Translations under genes and position numbers: made by a program | From: Arcobacter nitrofigilis DSM 7299 | Lineage (GTDB): Bacteria; Campylobacterota; Campylobacteria; Campylobacterales; Arcobacteraceae | DNA: 64,000 bases | Direction of reading: 5' to 3' | Assembly (NCBI RefSeq): GCF_000092245.1 | Contig: NC_014166.1 | Span: forward strand, 558,001 to 622,000 | The notes under the pieces: generated by a model | What the model was told of the DNA's origin: nothing | The model's input: the letters and a program-made list of their open reading frames with translations, nothing else | Databases searched by the model: none | Part shown: piece by piece, positions 28,178-37,721 of the stretch | Layout: each line of letters begins with the position of its first letter | Position numbering within the stretch: the stretch's first letter is position 1

Positions 28178-29446
28178 ATGGATGATGATGAAGATTGGCT
28201 TTCGGAGCAAAAATATAATATTATTTATGTTGAAGATGATGAACAAGTTCGAATAAACTTTCAAGAAATATTTCAAGATTTTTTTAAAGAGGTATATGTT
28301 GCAAGTGATGGTGTAGAAGCTTTAGAAGTCTTTAATAAACTAACTTTAGAAAATAAAAGAATAGATGCAATAATTAGTGATCTTAATATGCCAAATATGA
28401 ATGGTATAGCCTTATTAAAAAATATAAGAGCTGTTAATGAAGATATTCCTTTTTATTTTACAACTGCTTATTCCGATGAAAATAATCTTTTAGAAGTAAT
28501 TAGACTAAATGTAACTGCATATTTTATAAAACCAATTGATATATCAGTAATGGTAAAAAAAGTTATTAAAGATGCCCACAAATATAATCAAAATCAAATA
28601 ATTGAAAAACAAAAAGATGAATTAGAAAGATATTTAGCTGCAATAGATAATGTTGCTATTATCTCAAAAACTGATCTAAAAGGTAATATTACTTTTGCAA
28701 ATGATTTCTTTTGTGATATATCAAAATACAAAAGAGAAGAACTCCTTGGAAAACCTCATAATATTGTAAGACATCCAGATTCATCAAAAGAGATATTTAG
28801 AAATCTTTGGGAAACAATCCAAAAAGGTGAAACGTGGAATGGTAAAATTAAAAATTTAGCAAAAGATGGGTCTATTTATTATGTAAATAGTACTGTTATA
28901 CCTATTTTTGATGAATTAGGAAGCGAGATAGTAGAGTATGTTGGAATAAGATTTTTAACTACTGAAGAAGAAAATTCTAAAAGAGAATTTAGAAAAAAAG
29001 TAATTGAAAATATGCAACAATCGAAGAAAAAAGAGATTGAGTATATTAATCAAATAAGAGAGTTACAACGAGAAATTAAATCGAATACAAAACCAGATTT
29101 ATCTATGTATTTAGATCAAATGGATAATATGAAAAGGAAAAATGGACAATTAAAAGCTCAAATAAATCAATATGATAAAGAAATAATTGCCATAAGAAAA
29201 AAGAATGAAGAGTTAATTGATAGTGCAAATAACAAAGTCTCTAAATCTGTTTTTGCCTTAAGAAAAATAAAATCAGAAAATGATAAACTTGTAAAAGATT
29301 TTAAAGAACTTGAAAATGAAATTGAATTAAAAAAAGATGTGATTTTGGATTTACAAAAAAGACTAGAAGAGAGAAATAAACGAATTGAAGATTTATTAGA
29401 TGTAATAAGTCTAAGAGATAAAGAGCTTAAAGAACAAAGTAAATGA
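28178..29446 (+). CDS. Receiver-PAS-coiled-coil protein without output domain
   Basis: Cytoplasmic signalling protein of 422 residues. Residues about 13-135 are a receiver with acid pocket EDDE, phosphoacceptor in AIISDLNMPNMNG and a conserved K in FIKPID. Residues about 158-270 are an Aer-type PAS domain (HNIVRHPDSSKEIFRNLW, GETWNGKIKN). Residues about 275-420 are a long coiled coil rich in Lys and Glu. No kinase, GGDEF, EAL or DNA-binding domain is seen, so output is probably by protein contact. It overlaps the following lytic transglycosylase gene by 4 bp. Confidence 0.88.
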   Translation: MDDDEDWLSEQKYNIIYVEDDEQVRINFQEIFQDFFKEVYVASDGVEALEVFNKLTLENKRIDAIISDLNMPNMNGIALLKNIRAVNEDIPFYFTTAYSDENNLLEVIRLNVTAYFIKPIDISVMVKKVIKDAHKYNQNQIIEKQKDELERYLAAIDNVAIISKTDLKGNITFANDFFCDISKYKREELLGKPHNIVRHPDSSKEIFRNLWETIQKGETWNGKIKNLAKDGSIYYVNSTVIPIFDELGSEIVEYVGIRFLTTEEENSKREFRKKVIENMQQSKKKEIEYINQIRELQREIKSNTKPDLSMYLDQMDNMKRKNGQLKAQINQYDKEIIAIRKKNEELIDSANNKVSKSVFALRKIKSENDKLVKDFKELENEIELKKDVILDLQKRLEERNKRIEDLLDVISLRDKELKEQSK

Positions 29447-30609
29447 TTAAATTTGTTTTGATTTTTATAGTGTTTTTTTTAAACTCATGTAGTGTTTCAG
29501 ATGTTCAAAATATAGCTCAGGCTGCAATGAGTAAAGACCCTTCTTATGCTTTAAAGAGTATAGCAAAATCAAAAACTATCCAATATACAACAAATCCAAA
29601 AAGATTATCAAAAGATATAGCTAGTTTAGATAATTTTTTATCAAATTTTGTAAAAGAGATTACAAATATTTGGGGTGAAAAGAATGTCAAAATACCAAAA
29701 CAAAAAGAGTATGTAAAATATTTGCAAAACTACAAAAGTAGGGCTTTGGTTGATTTTGATAATGGAATAGTAACTGTTGAAACAGTAGATGATAAGAACT
29801 TTGAAAAAAGTTTAAAAAATGCGATAGTTACAACTTTGTTATTGCCAGATGATCCAAGAGCTGCTGATTTATTTGAAGCAAAAAGTGTAAAACTTGGTTC
29901 TACACCTTATTTATTAGGTGAAATTAAAGATGACCAAAACAAAGAGATAAGATATGAGTGGAGAGCAAATAGATTTGCAAATATTTTAGTAAAAAATGAT
30001 TTGAATACTAAAACAATAAAAAAAGATGGTAAAGATGTAAAAGTTTATTTTGTAAAAATACCTATGGTAAAAGATCATGCAAATATAAGAGTAGCAAAAT
30101 TCAAACCTTTTGTTGAGAAGTTTGCTCAAAAATATAATCTAAGTAAAAATTTAATTTATGCGATTATTAGAACAGAGAGTAATTTTAACCAATTTGCAAT
30201 AAGTAGTGCAAATGCTTATGGACTTATGCAAATAGTTCCTACAAGCGCTGGAAAAGATGCTTATAGATATGCTAAAGGTAAAACTTGGGAGCCTAGCAAA
30301 TCATATTTATTTGATGCGCAAAATAATATTGAACTAGGAAGTGCATATTTAAAATTATTGGGAAGTGAGTACTTATCTGAAATAGAGAATCCAATATCAA
30401 AAGAGTATTGTATTATAAGTGCATATAATACTGGAAGTGGAAATGTTTTGAGAACTTTTTCAAAAGATAAAACTAAAGCAATAGAGAGTATTAATAGTAA
30501 AAAACCTTCTAAAGTTTATAATGTACTTATAAATAATTTACCCTATGAAGAAACACGAAATTATTTAAAAAAAGTTTTAAAATATAAAAAAGATTTTATA
30601 AGTATTTAA
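29443..30609 (+). CDS. mltC: Membrane-bound lytic murein transglycosylase, MltC type
   Basis: Cleaves peptidoglycan to give 1,6-anhydro ends. Of the 388 residues, the first 17 form a lipoprotein signal (IFIVFFLNSCSVS; Cys 16 is the likely lipid anchor). The N-terminal half is the MltC accessory domain (AITTLLLPDDPRAADLFEA-type segment). The SLT domain has the catalytic Glu in AIIRTESNFNQFAISSANAY and the GLMQIVP signature, then ISAYNTGSGNV. The start overlaps the upstream signalling gene (ATGA), which suggests a regulated wall enzyme, perhaps polar or flagellar; that part is inference. Confidence 0.9.
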   Translation: MIKFVLIFIVFFLNSCSVSDVQNIAQAAMSKDPSYALKSIAKSKTIQYTTNPKRLSKDIASLDNFLSNFVKEITNIWGEKNVKIPKQKEYVKYLQNYKSRALVDFDNGIVTVETVDDKNFEKSLKNAIVTTLLLPDDPRAADLFEAKSVKLGSTPYLLGEIKDDQNKEIRYEWRANRFANILVKNDLNTKTIKKDGKDVKVYFVKIPMVKDHANIRVAKFKPFVEKFAQKYNLSKNLIYAIIRTESNFNQFAISSANAYGLMQIVPTSAGKDAYRYAKGKTWEPSKSYLFDAQNNIELGSAYLKLLGSEYLSEIENPISKEYCIISAYNTGSGNVLRTFSKDKTKAIESINSKKPSKVYNVLINNLPYEETRNYLKKVLKYKKDFISI

Positions 30610-30736
30610 ATACCAATATGTTTCATAAAGTTACTATACTTTTACTAATAATTATTATAATTTGTATAAATATTTTATAAGTTACAATTAATTATCAATA
30701 CTATATGATTTAGAAAATTCCTTTAAGGTGTCTATT

Positions 30737-32866
30737 ATGATTGGAAGTAAAATATTTGGAAATTTAAATGTTTTCAAAAAATTATTATCAATAGGAATAT
30801 TGACGTTTATTGCAATCGCATTATTGAGTGCTTATTTTATAATTAGTCAAAAAAATGTGATGATTAAAGAAAAAAAAGCAAAATTAACAAATCTTATTGA
30901 AATGTCATATAGCTTAACTGACAGTGAATATCAGCAATTTAAAGATGGTAAGATTGATGAAAAGAGTGCAAAAGAGAATGTAAAGAATTTACTTAAAAAA
31001 TTAAGATTCGATGATACAAATTATGTTTTTATAATTAATGATTCTGAAGAGGCACCTAAAGTGATTATGCATCCAATAGATGAATCATTAGAAAGTTCTA
31101 CTCTTGATGAAGAAAAATATAATAATGCTTCTAGTATGGAATATGATAATAAAGTAGAAAAACTTGATAATATGAATATTTTTAAAGCTTTTATAAAAGT
31201 TGCCAATGAAAATGGAAAAGGTTTTGTAAAATATAGTGGACCAATTGCCAATAGCACTAAACTTGTACCAAAATTATCTTATGTTCAAAAATTTGATCAA
31301 TGGGGATGGGTTCTTGGAACTGGAATTTATATTGATGATGTAGATGCGCAGTTGAGCAATAACATAATAAAAGCGGCTGGAATTATTTTAATTATTTTAA
31401 TTATTTTATTTAGTACTTTTTCTATGGTAAGTAAAGATATTGTTACAAAAGTAAAAATACTAAATGAAGGTCTTGAAGACTTTTTTGCCTTTTTAAATAG
31501 AGAAAAAAATGAGATAAGTTTCACTGCTCTTACATCTAAAGATGAGTTTGGACATATGTCTCGAATCGTAAGTAAAAATATCGAAAAAACAAAAATCGGA
31601 ATTGAAGAAGATAGAAAATTAATTGATGAGACTATATTAGTATTAGGTGAGTTTGAACAAGGTGATTTATGTCAAAGACTGAATTCAAATGTAAAAAATC
31701 CAGCACTTACACAATTAAAAAATGTGTTAAATAGTATGGCTCAAAATCTTGAAAATAATATTGATAAAGTTCTTAATGTACTTGAAGAGTATACTCAATA
31801 TAACTATTTAAATAAAGTAAGTACAAACAATATTAAAAAAGATTTACTAAAACTTGCTACTGGGGTTAATGATTTAGGAACTTCAATTACAAATATTTTA
31901 TCTGAAAATAAAGTAAATGGATTAACTTTAGATAGTGGTTCAGATATCTTATTATCTAATATGAATAAATTAAATCTAAGCTCAAATGAAGCAGCTGCCT
32001 CATTAGAAGAAACAGCTGCTGCACTAGAAGAAGTGACAGGTAATGTACGAAGTAATACAGATAATATCGCAAAAATGGCTCAATTATCAGATGATGTTAC
32101 AAAATCAGTAAATGAAGGTGAAGAACTAGCAAATAAAACTACTATTGCAATGGAAGAGATTAATACACAAGTTACTTCAATACATGAAGCCATAACAGTA
32201 ATTGATCAAATTGCCTTCCAAACAAATATTTTATCACTTAATGCAGCTGTTGAGGCGGCAACTGCTGGAGAAGCAGGGAAAGGATTTGCAGTAGTTGCAG
32301 GAGAGGTACGAAATCTAGCAACAAGAAGTGCAGAAGCAGCAAAAGAGATAAAAAATATAGTTGAAAGGGCAACTAGTAAAGCAAATGAGGGAAAAGGTAT
32401 TGCTACGAATATGATTAATGGTTATGAAAAACTTAATGAAAATATTACTCATACAATTAATTTAATATCTGATATAGAGATGGCAAGTAAAGAACAACTA
32501 GATGGAGTAGAGCAAATAAATGCTGCTATTAATAATCTAGATAGACAAACACAAGAAAATGCATCAATAGCTTCAGAAACAAATAATATTGCTATGATTA
32601 CCCATGAAATTTCTAAATTAATTGTAAGTAATGCAAATGATAAAGAATTTGCAGGGAAAGATACTTTAAAAGCAAAAGATATAAATAGTATCTTATTAAA
32701 CAATAATGTGCAAAAAGAGAAAAAAATTGATAAGGCAAAAAAATCAGTAAAACCATTAACTAACAATAGTGAAATAAAAACTAAAAAAGTTGAAAAGATA
32801 GAAGAAAAAACAAATAAAATAATAAAACCTAGCTTATCAAATGATGATGAATGGGAGAGTTTTTAA
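30737..32866 (+). CDS. Methyl-accepting chemotaxis protein with single Cache domain and C-terminal tether
   Basis: Chemoreceptor of 709 residues. I chose the ATG at 30737, which follows TAAGG by 8 nt, over a GTG at 30728. TM1 is at about 13-37. The periplasmic sCache-type domain runs to about 205 ([40 protein letters not shown]), then TM2 at about 210-230. The signalling tip is [20 protein letters not shown] with [20 protein letters not shown] Lys-rich linker of about 50 residues ends in DEWESF, which resembles the CheR/CheB-binding pentapeptide. The ligand is unknown; this sCache subtype commonly binds small organic acids. Confidence 0.95.
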   Translation: MIGSKIFGNLNVFKKLLSIGILTFIAIALLSAYFIISQKNVMIKEKKAKLTNLIEMSYSLTDSEYQQFKDGKIDEKSAKENVKNLLKKLRFDDTNYVFIINDSEEAPKVIMHPIDESLESSTLDEEKYNNASSMEYDNKVEKLDNMNIFKAFIKVANENGKGFVKYSGPIANSTKLVPKLSYVQKFDQWGWVLGTGIYIDDVDAQLSNNIIKAAGIILIILIILFSTFSMVSKDIVTKVKILNEGLEDFFAFLNREKNEISFTALTSKDEFGHMSRIVSKNIEKTKIGIEEDRKLIDETILVLGEFEQGDLCQRLNSNVKNPALTQLKNVLNSMAQNLENNIDKVLNVLEEYTQYNYLNKVSTNNIKKDLLKLATGVNDLGTSITNILSENKVNGLTLDSGSDILLSNMNKLNLSSNEAAASLEETAAALEEVTGNVRSNTDNIAKMAQLSDDVTKSVNEGEELANKTTIAMEEINTQVTSIHEAITVIDQIAFQTNILSLNAAVEAATAGEAGKGFAVVAGEVRNLATRSAEAAKEIKNIVERATSKANEGKGIATNMINGYEKLNENITHTINLISDIEMASKEQLDGVEQINAAINNLDRQTQENASIASETNNIAMITHEISKLIVSNANDKEFAGKDTLKAKDINSILLNNNVQKEKKIDKAKKSVKPLTNNSEIKTKKVEKIEEKTNKIIKPSLSNDDEWESF

Positions 32867-32906
32867 GAAGTTTGAGTTTTACTCAACTTCTAAAACTCTT
32901 TTTTTT
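32866..32906 (+). terminator. Terminator after the chemoreceptor gene
   Basis: Stem agaagtttgag / ctcaacttct with a 5-nt loop; a T run follows at about 32898-32906. Confidence 0.7.
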
Positions 32907-32910
32907 ATAT

Positions 32911-32938
32911 TTATATATCAATATATCTTGATATATAA
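32911..32938. promoter_or_regulatory. Candidate ArsR operator
   Basis: Perfect inverted repeat ttatatatcaa / ttgatatataa with a 6-nt spacer, located about 42 nt before the arsR start. Position and size suit the autoregulatory site of an ArsR-type repressor, which leaves DNA when arsenite binds. Confidence 0.65.
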
Positions 32939-32979
32939 ATATAAATATGATACAATTTCAAAAATAGCAAAGGACTAGC

Positions 32980-33288
32980 TTGGAATATTTTTTAAATACA
33001 ATAGGTTCAATAAATGATGAAACCCGAATTAAGATTTTAAGATTCATAGATATAAATGGTGAAGTTTGTGTATGTGACATTGAAAATTCATTTGATATGA
33101 TTCAATCAAGGGTTTCACGACATCTAAAAATTTTGAAAGATGGTGGATTTTTAAGTTTAAGAAGAGAAGGGCGCTGGGCATACTATAGTATTAGAACTCC
33201 AATAGATATCTTTAGACAAGCAATCATAAAAGAGATAAGCTACTTAGAATTGGATATCCCAAAATTAGAAAAAGGGTGTGAAGTATGA
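32980..33288 (+). CDS. arsR: ArsR-family arsenical-responsive repressor
   Basis: Winged-helix metalloid sensor of 102 residues. It carries the arsenite-binding CxC motif in GEVCVCDIENSF on the predicted DNA-proximal helix, the recognition helix QSRVSRHLKILKDGGF and the wing SLRREGRWAYYSI. The start is TTG with an AAAGGA ribosome site 5 nt upstream; no ATG or GTG fits. The stop overlaps the arsB start by 4 bp (ATGA). It should repress the four-gene operon until arsenite or antimonite is bound. Confidence 0.92.
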   Translation: MEYFLNTIGSINDETRIKILRFIDINGEVCVCDIENSFDMIQSRVSRHLKILKDGGFLSLRREGRWAYYSIRTPIDIFRQAIIKEISYLELDIPKLEKGCEV

Positions 33289-34538
33289 TTTTATCTGTAT
33301 CTATTTTCTTAGTAACTTTGATATTTGTAATTTGGCAACCAAAGGGATTACAAATAGGAACAACAGCTGTAATTGGAGCAATAGTTGCATTAATTTTACA
33401 AGTGGTTAGTTTAGATGATGTTTTAATAGTGACAGGAATTGTTTGGGATGCAACTTTAGCTTTTATAGGAATCATAATATTGTCTATGGTTCTTGATGAG
33501 ATAGGGTTTTTTGAGTGGTGTGCAATCAAAATGGCAAAACTTTCAAAGGGAAATGGACATTTGATGTTTGTTTATGCCTTAGTTCTTGGTTCTTTTGTAT
33601 CAGCATTATTTGCAAATGATGGAGCCGCACTTATTTTAACTCCTATTTTATTAGCAAAAATGAGAATTTTAAAGTTAAATGCTAAGACAATTTTAGCTTT
33701 TTTATTAGCTGGTGGATTTATAAGTGATAGTGCTTCTTTACCTTTTGTATTTTCAAATCTTACAAATATAGTAACAGCAAACTATTTTAATATAGGTTTT
33801 ATGCAATACCTATCAAATATGCTTATTCCATATCTTGTGAGTACTTTTGTTTCTATTATCGTTTTATGGTTAGTCTTACGAAATGATATTCCAAAAACAA
33901 TAGATACAAGTTTACTTAAAAATCCAGATGAGGTATTAAAAAATAAGATGTTATTTAAATTTTCTTGGTTTTTCTTAGCTTTACTTTTAGTTGGATATTT
34001 TATTGGTGATAGATATGATTTACCAATCTCACTTTTTGCCTTAGGTGGAGCATTGATATTTTTAGCAATTGCAAGTTATACAAAATCAGCAAAGGCTTGG
34101 CTTACAATAAAAACTGCACCTTGGCAGGTTGTCTGGTTTAGTATTGGACTATATATAGTTGTTTATGGTTTAAAAAATGCAGGACTTACTGATTATTTGA
34201 CTGTTATTTTAAAAGATTTAAGTACTCATAGTGATTTTGTAGCAGTGATGGGAACAGGATTTATTAGTGCCTTTTTAAGTGCAATTATGAATAATATGCC
34301 TACAGTTATGATAATGGATATTGCACTACATGATGTAGGAAATCAAACTTTAGCTTATGCGAATATTATAGGATGTAACTTAGGACCAAAGATGACACCA
34401 TTTGGTTCCCTAGCAACTTTACTTTGGCTTCATGTTTTAAGTCAAAAGGGAGTTAAAATTGGATTTTGGCAATATAGTAAATTTGGGCTTATAGTAACGC
34501 CACCTGTACTATTTATAGTTTTATTAACACTAATATAA
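33285..34538 (+). CDS. arsB: Arsenite efflux permease, ArsB/NhaD type
   Basis: Inner-membrane protein of 417 residues with about eleven hydrophobic segments. Signature segments are FANDGAALILTPILLAK in the fourth helix region, ADSAS-like GGFISDSASLPFVFSNLTNI, and NNMPTVMIMDIAL near the C-terminal half, all typical of ArsB. It exports arsenite using proton motive force; no arsA ATPase is present. It overlaps arsR by 4 bp and is followed by arsC after 12 bp. Confidence 0.93.
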   Translation: MILSVSIFLVTLIFVIWQPKGLQIGTTAVIGAIVALILQVVSLDDVLIVTGIVWDATLAFIGIIILSMVLDEIGFFEWCAIKMAKLSKGNGHLMFVYALVLGSFVSALFANDGAALILTPILLAKMRILKLNAKTILAFLLAGGFISDSASLPFVFSNLTNIVTANYFNIGFMQYLSNMLIPYLVSTFVSIIVLWLVLRNDIPKTIDTSLLKNPDEVLKNKMLFKFSWFFLALLLVGYFIGDRYDLPISLFALGGALIFLAIASYTKSAKAWLTIKTAPWQVVWFSIGLYIVVYGLKNAGLTDYLTVILKDLSTHSDFVAVMGTGFISAFLSAIMNNMPTVMIMDIALHDVGNQTLAYANIIGCNLGPKMTPFGSLATLLWLHVLSQKGVKIGFWQYSKFGLIVTPPVLFIVLLTLI

Positions 34539-34550
34539 AAGGAAAAAATA

Positions 34551-34952
34551 ATGAATAAAAAAGTATTAATTTTGTGTACAGGAAATTCTTGTAGAAGTAT
34601 AATCGCTGAAGCTTTGGTAAATAGTAAACTTGAAGGAATCAGTGCCCATAGTTCAGGTGTAAAAGCTAGTGGAAAAGTTAATGTAAATGCAAAAAGACTA
34701 TTAGAAGAAAAGGGAATTTGGAAAGATGAGTATCATTCAAAAACTTTAGATACAGTTATTGGTAATGAGTATGATTTGATAGTTACTGTTTGTGATCATG
34801 CAAATGAAACTTGTCCTATGTTTCCAAAACCTATTAAAAAAATACATGTGGGTTTTGAAGATCCCGATGGAAAAGGTTTTGAAGCTTTTGGAAGTACTTT
34901 TAAAGAAATAGATGAGGTTTTATTACCTAAGATTATTGAGGCCTTGAAATAG
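34551..34952 (+). CDS. arsC: Arsenate reductase, low-molecular-weight phosphatase type
   Basis: Reduces arsenate to arsenite for export. Protein of 133 residues with the LMW-PTPase P-loop ILCTGNSCRSIIAEAL near the N-terminus; the nucleophilic Cys is the first of the pair. Cys residues in VTVCDHANETCPMFP provide the relay disulfide of thioredoxin-coupled enzymes, and HVGFEDPDGKGFEAF holds the general acid Asp. It lies between arsB and the permease gene, whose ATG follows the arsC stop directly. Confidence 0.94.
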   Translation: MNKKVLILCTGNSCRSIIAEALVNSKLEGISAHSSGVKASGKVNVNAKRLLEEKGIWKDEYHSKTLDTVIGNEYDLIVTVCDHANETCPMFPKPIKKIHVGFEDPDGKGFEAFGSTFKEIDEVLLPKIIEALK

Positions 34953-35912
34953 ATGTTTTATTATTGGGAAAAATTAGTTGATTTTTTTGTTTACAATTTT
35001 TTAGGTTTAGATAAAAATGAACATTTAGCAAATTCTCTACACTTTTTTATATTTGATACAATCAAAATATTTATATTATTAATAGTAATTATATTTGTAG
35101 TTTCATATTTAAGAACTTGGTTTAATGTAGAAAAAGTAAGAGCTTATTTACAGGGCAAATCAGAATTTACTGGGAATATTTTGGCAAGTCTATTTGGAAT
35201 AATAACTCCATTTTGTTCTTGTAGTGCTATTCCTTTATTTTTAGGATTTATCCAAGCTAGAATACCTCTTGGTGTTACATTCTCTTTTTTAATCTCAGCT
35301 CCACTAAATAATGAAGTAGCAATTGCTATGTTATTTGGGCTGTTTGGTTGGAAAGTAACTGCTATATATATTGGTTTTGGTTTAATTGTTGCAATAATTG
35401 GAGGTTTTATTATAGGAAAACTAAACATGGAAAAATACATTTTACTTGATGTAAAGCCCATGGACGGATGTTGTGAAAATCCAACTATAAGTTTTGAAGC
35501 AAAAGAGAGAGTAAAAGAGGCTTGGGATTATACTGTTGACATATTTAAAAAAATATATCTTTATGTGATAATTGGTGTGGGAATAGGAGCTTTTATTCAT
35601 GGATATATTCCAACTGATTTTATTGCAAAATATACAGGCGGAGATGCTTGGTATACTGTACCCCTAGCTGTAATTTTGGGAATCCCAATGTATTCAAGTG
35701 CAGCTGGAGTTATGCCTTTGGTTGAAGTTCTAACCTCAAAAGGTATGCTTTTAGGAAGTGCTTTAGCTTTTATGATGGCAGTTACTTCTTTATCATTGCC
35801 AGAAGCTATGATATTAAAAAGAGTTTTGCATACTAAATTGATACTACTTTTTTTTAGTATAGTAGGATTTGGAATTATTTTAGTAGGATATATGTTTAAT
35901 TTTTTAGTTTAA
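34953..35912 (+). CDS. DUF318/ArsP-type permease
   Basis: Inner-membrane permease of 319 residues with about eight hydrophobic segments. The family hallmark TPFCSCSAIPLFLGF (residues about 86-100) and the paired repeat NEVAIAMLFGLFGWKVT and SSAAGVMPLVEVL are visible. A CC pair in MDGCCENP sits in the central cytoplasmic loop and may bind metalloid. Members include ArsP, which exports trivalent organoarsenicals. The ATG follows the arsC stop with no gap, so it belongs to the ars operon. Exact substrate is inferred from context. Confidence 0.82.
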   Translation: MFYYWEKLVDFFVYNFLGLDKNEHLANSLHFFIFDTIKIFILLIVIIFVVSYLRTWFNVEKVRAYLQGKSEFTGNILASLFGIITPFCSCSAIPLFLGFIQARIPLGVTFSFLISAPLNNEVAIAMLFGLFGWKVTAIYIGFGLIVAIIGGFIIGKLNMEKYILLDVKPMDGCCENPTISFEAKERVKEAWDYTVDIFKKIYLYVIIGVGIGAFIHGYIPTDFIAKYTGGDAWYTVPLAVILGIPMYSSAAGVMPLVEVLTSKGMLLGSALAFMMAVTSLSLPEAMILKRVLHTKLILLFFSIVGFGIILVGYMFNFLV

Positions 35913-35980
35913 ATAGATACTTATATATTTATAAATATAATAAATGAACAAGATTCTATTAGATGTTATAAGGAGATATT

Positions 35981-36409
35981 ATGGAATGTGAGTTTCCAAC
36001 TATCAATTCAAATAGTGATGAGATAAAAGAGATATTTGAAAATACTAAAACTATAGCAATAGCAGGACTTTCTCCTGACACTAGTAAAGCTAGTAATATG
36101 GTTGCTAGGTATTTACAAAACGCTGGTTTTAAAATAGTACCAATTTATCCAAAAGAAGAGACTATATTAGGTGAAAAAGTTTATAGAAGTTTAGAAGAGA
36201 TACCTTTTAAAATAGATATGGTTGATATATTTAGAAAACCAGTTGCAATTGCTTCTGTTGTAGAGGCTTGTATAAAAAGAGGAGATATTGATACGGTATG
36301 GACTCAGTTGGGGCTTGTAAATAATGAGGCTGCTAAAAAAGCAGAAGAATCAGGTATGAAAGTAGTACAAAATAAATGTACTAAAATAGAACACGCGAAT
36401 CTGTTTTAA
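35981..36409 (+). CDS. CoA-binding domain protein, YccU-like
   Basis: Cytoplasmic Rossmann-fold protein of 142 residues of the CoA_binding_2 family. Motifs: TKTIAIAGLSPDTSKASNMVARYL at the N-terminus (only the G-L-S-P-D-T-S-K core need be noted), AGFKIVPIYPKEETILGEKV, FRKPVAIASVVEACI and VWTQLGL. These match small proteins known to bind CoA, with unclear function. It has AAGGAG at the start. Its 3' end overlaps the end of the convergent histidine kinase gene by 29 bp. It is separate from the ars operon by 68 bp. Confidence 0.88.
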   Translation: MECEFPTINSNSDEIKEIFENTKTIAIAGLSPDTSKASNMVARYLQNAGFKIVPIYPKEETILGEKVYRSLEEIPFKIDMVDIFRKPVAIASVVEACIKRGDIDTVWTQLGLVNNEAAKKAEESGMKVVQNKCTKIEHANLF

Positions 36410-37706
36410 GTTTAGTTAGATTTTTTAAGTGAGGATTGTTTAGTAATTCTATTTTTGCTACAGTCCCCTTTTTACCATCTGTTCTATTTTTTAGTGTGAT
36501 ATTAGCACCTAAGGCATCAGCAGCATTTTTTGCTAAAAATAATCCAAGTCCTGCACCACTTTCTTCTCCAAATCGTTTAAATGGAGCAAATAAATCCATT
36601 GACTCATCAATCCCAATACCTTCATCAGTTATTGTTAACACTGCTCTATCATTTATTCTATCTAGTACTATTGCTATACTTTTATCTATAGGAGTAAATT
36701 TAATAGCATTTTGCATAAAGTTTTGTAGTATTTGATTAAAAAGTGTTGGTTGAATAGAGGTGTAAAAATTATTTACGCTAGCATAGTATGTTATAGTGAT
36801 TTTTTTCTCTGCACTTAACATTCTAAAATCATTTGCTTTTCTTTTCATATATTGGACTAAGTCTAACTCTTCTGCTTTTTCAAATTGAGCACCTTCTTGT
36901 CTTCCAATATCTAAAATAGAAGAAATCATTTTATTCATATCATTTATTTGTTGTATATTTAACTTTAAAGTTTCTTGATATTTTTCTGGTTCTCTTTGTT
37001 TCATAAGTGTTACTTCATTTTTTAATTTCATAACAGCAAGAGGAGTTTTAAGTTCGTGGGCAGCACCAACAAAAAGTTCTTTTTTAAACATAACAAAAGT
37101 CTGTATTCTATTTGTAAGTTTATTAATGGAATTTGCCAATGGATGGAACTCTATTGGTAGTCCATTTTTATCTATCTTAGTTAAATAGTTTTCATTCATA
37201 TTTGATAATTTATCAGTTATTTGAATAATAGGTCTTAAAAGCGTTTTTGATACTGTAAATGCATATAAAACAACCATAATTAATCCACCAATAGAAAGTA
37301 GTATTACATTGTTAAAAATTTTGTTAAGCATTGAAATTGCATAGTCAACATTTTTTATTATTTTAATAAATTTGTGATTTTTAACATCAAATGGATATAA
37401 GATTTCAATATAATATTTATCATCTTGTCGATAATCTTTGTATTTAACTTCTGTTAGATCATCAATAGTAACAATATCTACAATAATTCCAGAGTTTGTA
37501 ATAATATTGAAGTTATCTTCTGTTTGTTCGTTATTGACACTTATTTGATAGATTATTTTGGCATCGTTGAAAAGACTCTCTTTGATACCTTCATAAATAG
37601 TAGCTTTTGTATAACCGTAAAATAAAAATGAAAGAGTGATTATAAAAAGTGAAGTAGCAATTATAAGTTTTTGGTAAAACTGTTTATAAATGCTTTTAAA
37701 ATTCAC
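36381..37706 (-). CDS. Sensor histidine kinase paired with the HsrA/CosR-like regulator
   Basis: Membrane kinase of 441 residues. TM1 at about 12-34, a periplasmic sensor of about 110 residues, TM2 at about 135-157, then HAMP. The phosphoacceptor box is ELFVGAAHELKTPLAVMK. Catalytic boxes: N box QILQNFMQNAIKFT, G1 TDEGIGID and G2 SGAGLGLFLAKNAADA. It lies 15 nt downstream of the response regulator gene on the same strand, so it is the natural partner. In Helicobacter and Campylobacter the related regulator is known as an orphan. The signal is unknown. Confidence 0.92.
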   Translation of the reverse strand: MNFKSIYKQFYQKLIIATSLFIITLSFLFYGYTKATIYEGIKESLFNDAKIIYQISVNNEQTEDNFNIITNSGIIVDIVTIDDLTEVKYKDYRQDDKYYIEILYPFDVKNHKFIKIIKNVDYAISMLNKIFNNVILLSIGGLIMVVLYAFTVSKTLLRPIIQITDKLSNMNENYLTKIDKNGLPIEFHPLANSINKLTNRIQTFVMFKKELFVGAAHELKTPLAVMKLKNEVTLMKQREPEKYQETLKLNIQQINDMNKMISSILDIGRQEGAQFEKAEELDLVQYMKRKANDFRMLSAEKKITITYYASVNNFYTSIQPTLFNQILQNFMQNAIKFTPIDKSIAIVLDRINDRAVLTITDEGIGIDESMDLFAPFKRFGEESGAGLGLFLAKNAADALGANITLKNRTDGKKGTVAKIELLNNPHLKNLTKLKTDSRVLF

Positions 37707-37721
37707 TTTTTAATTCTTTAA

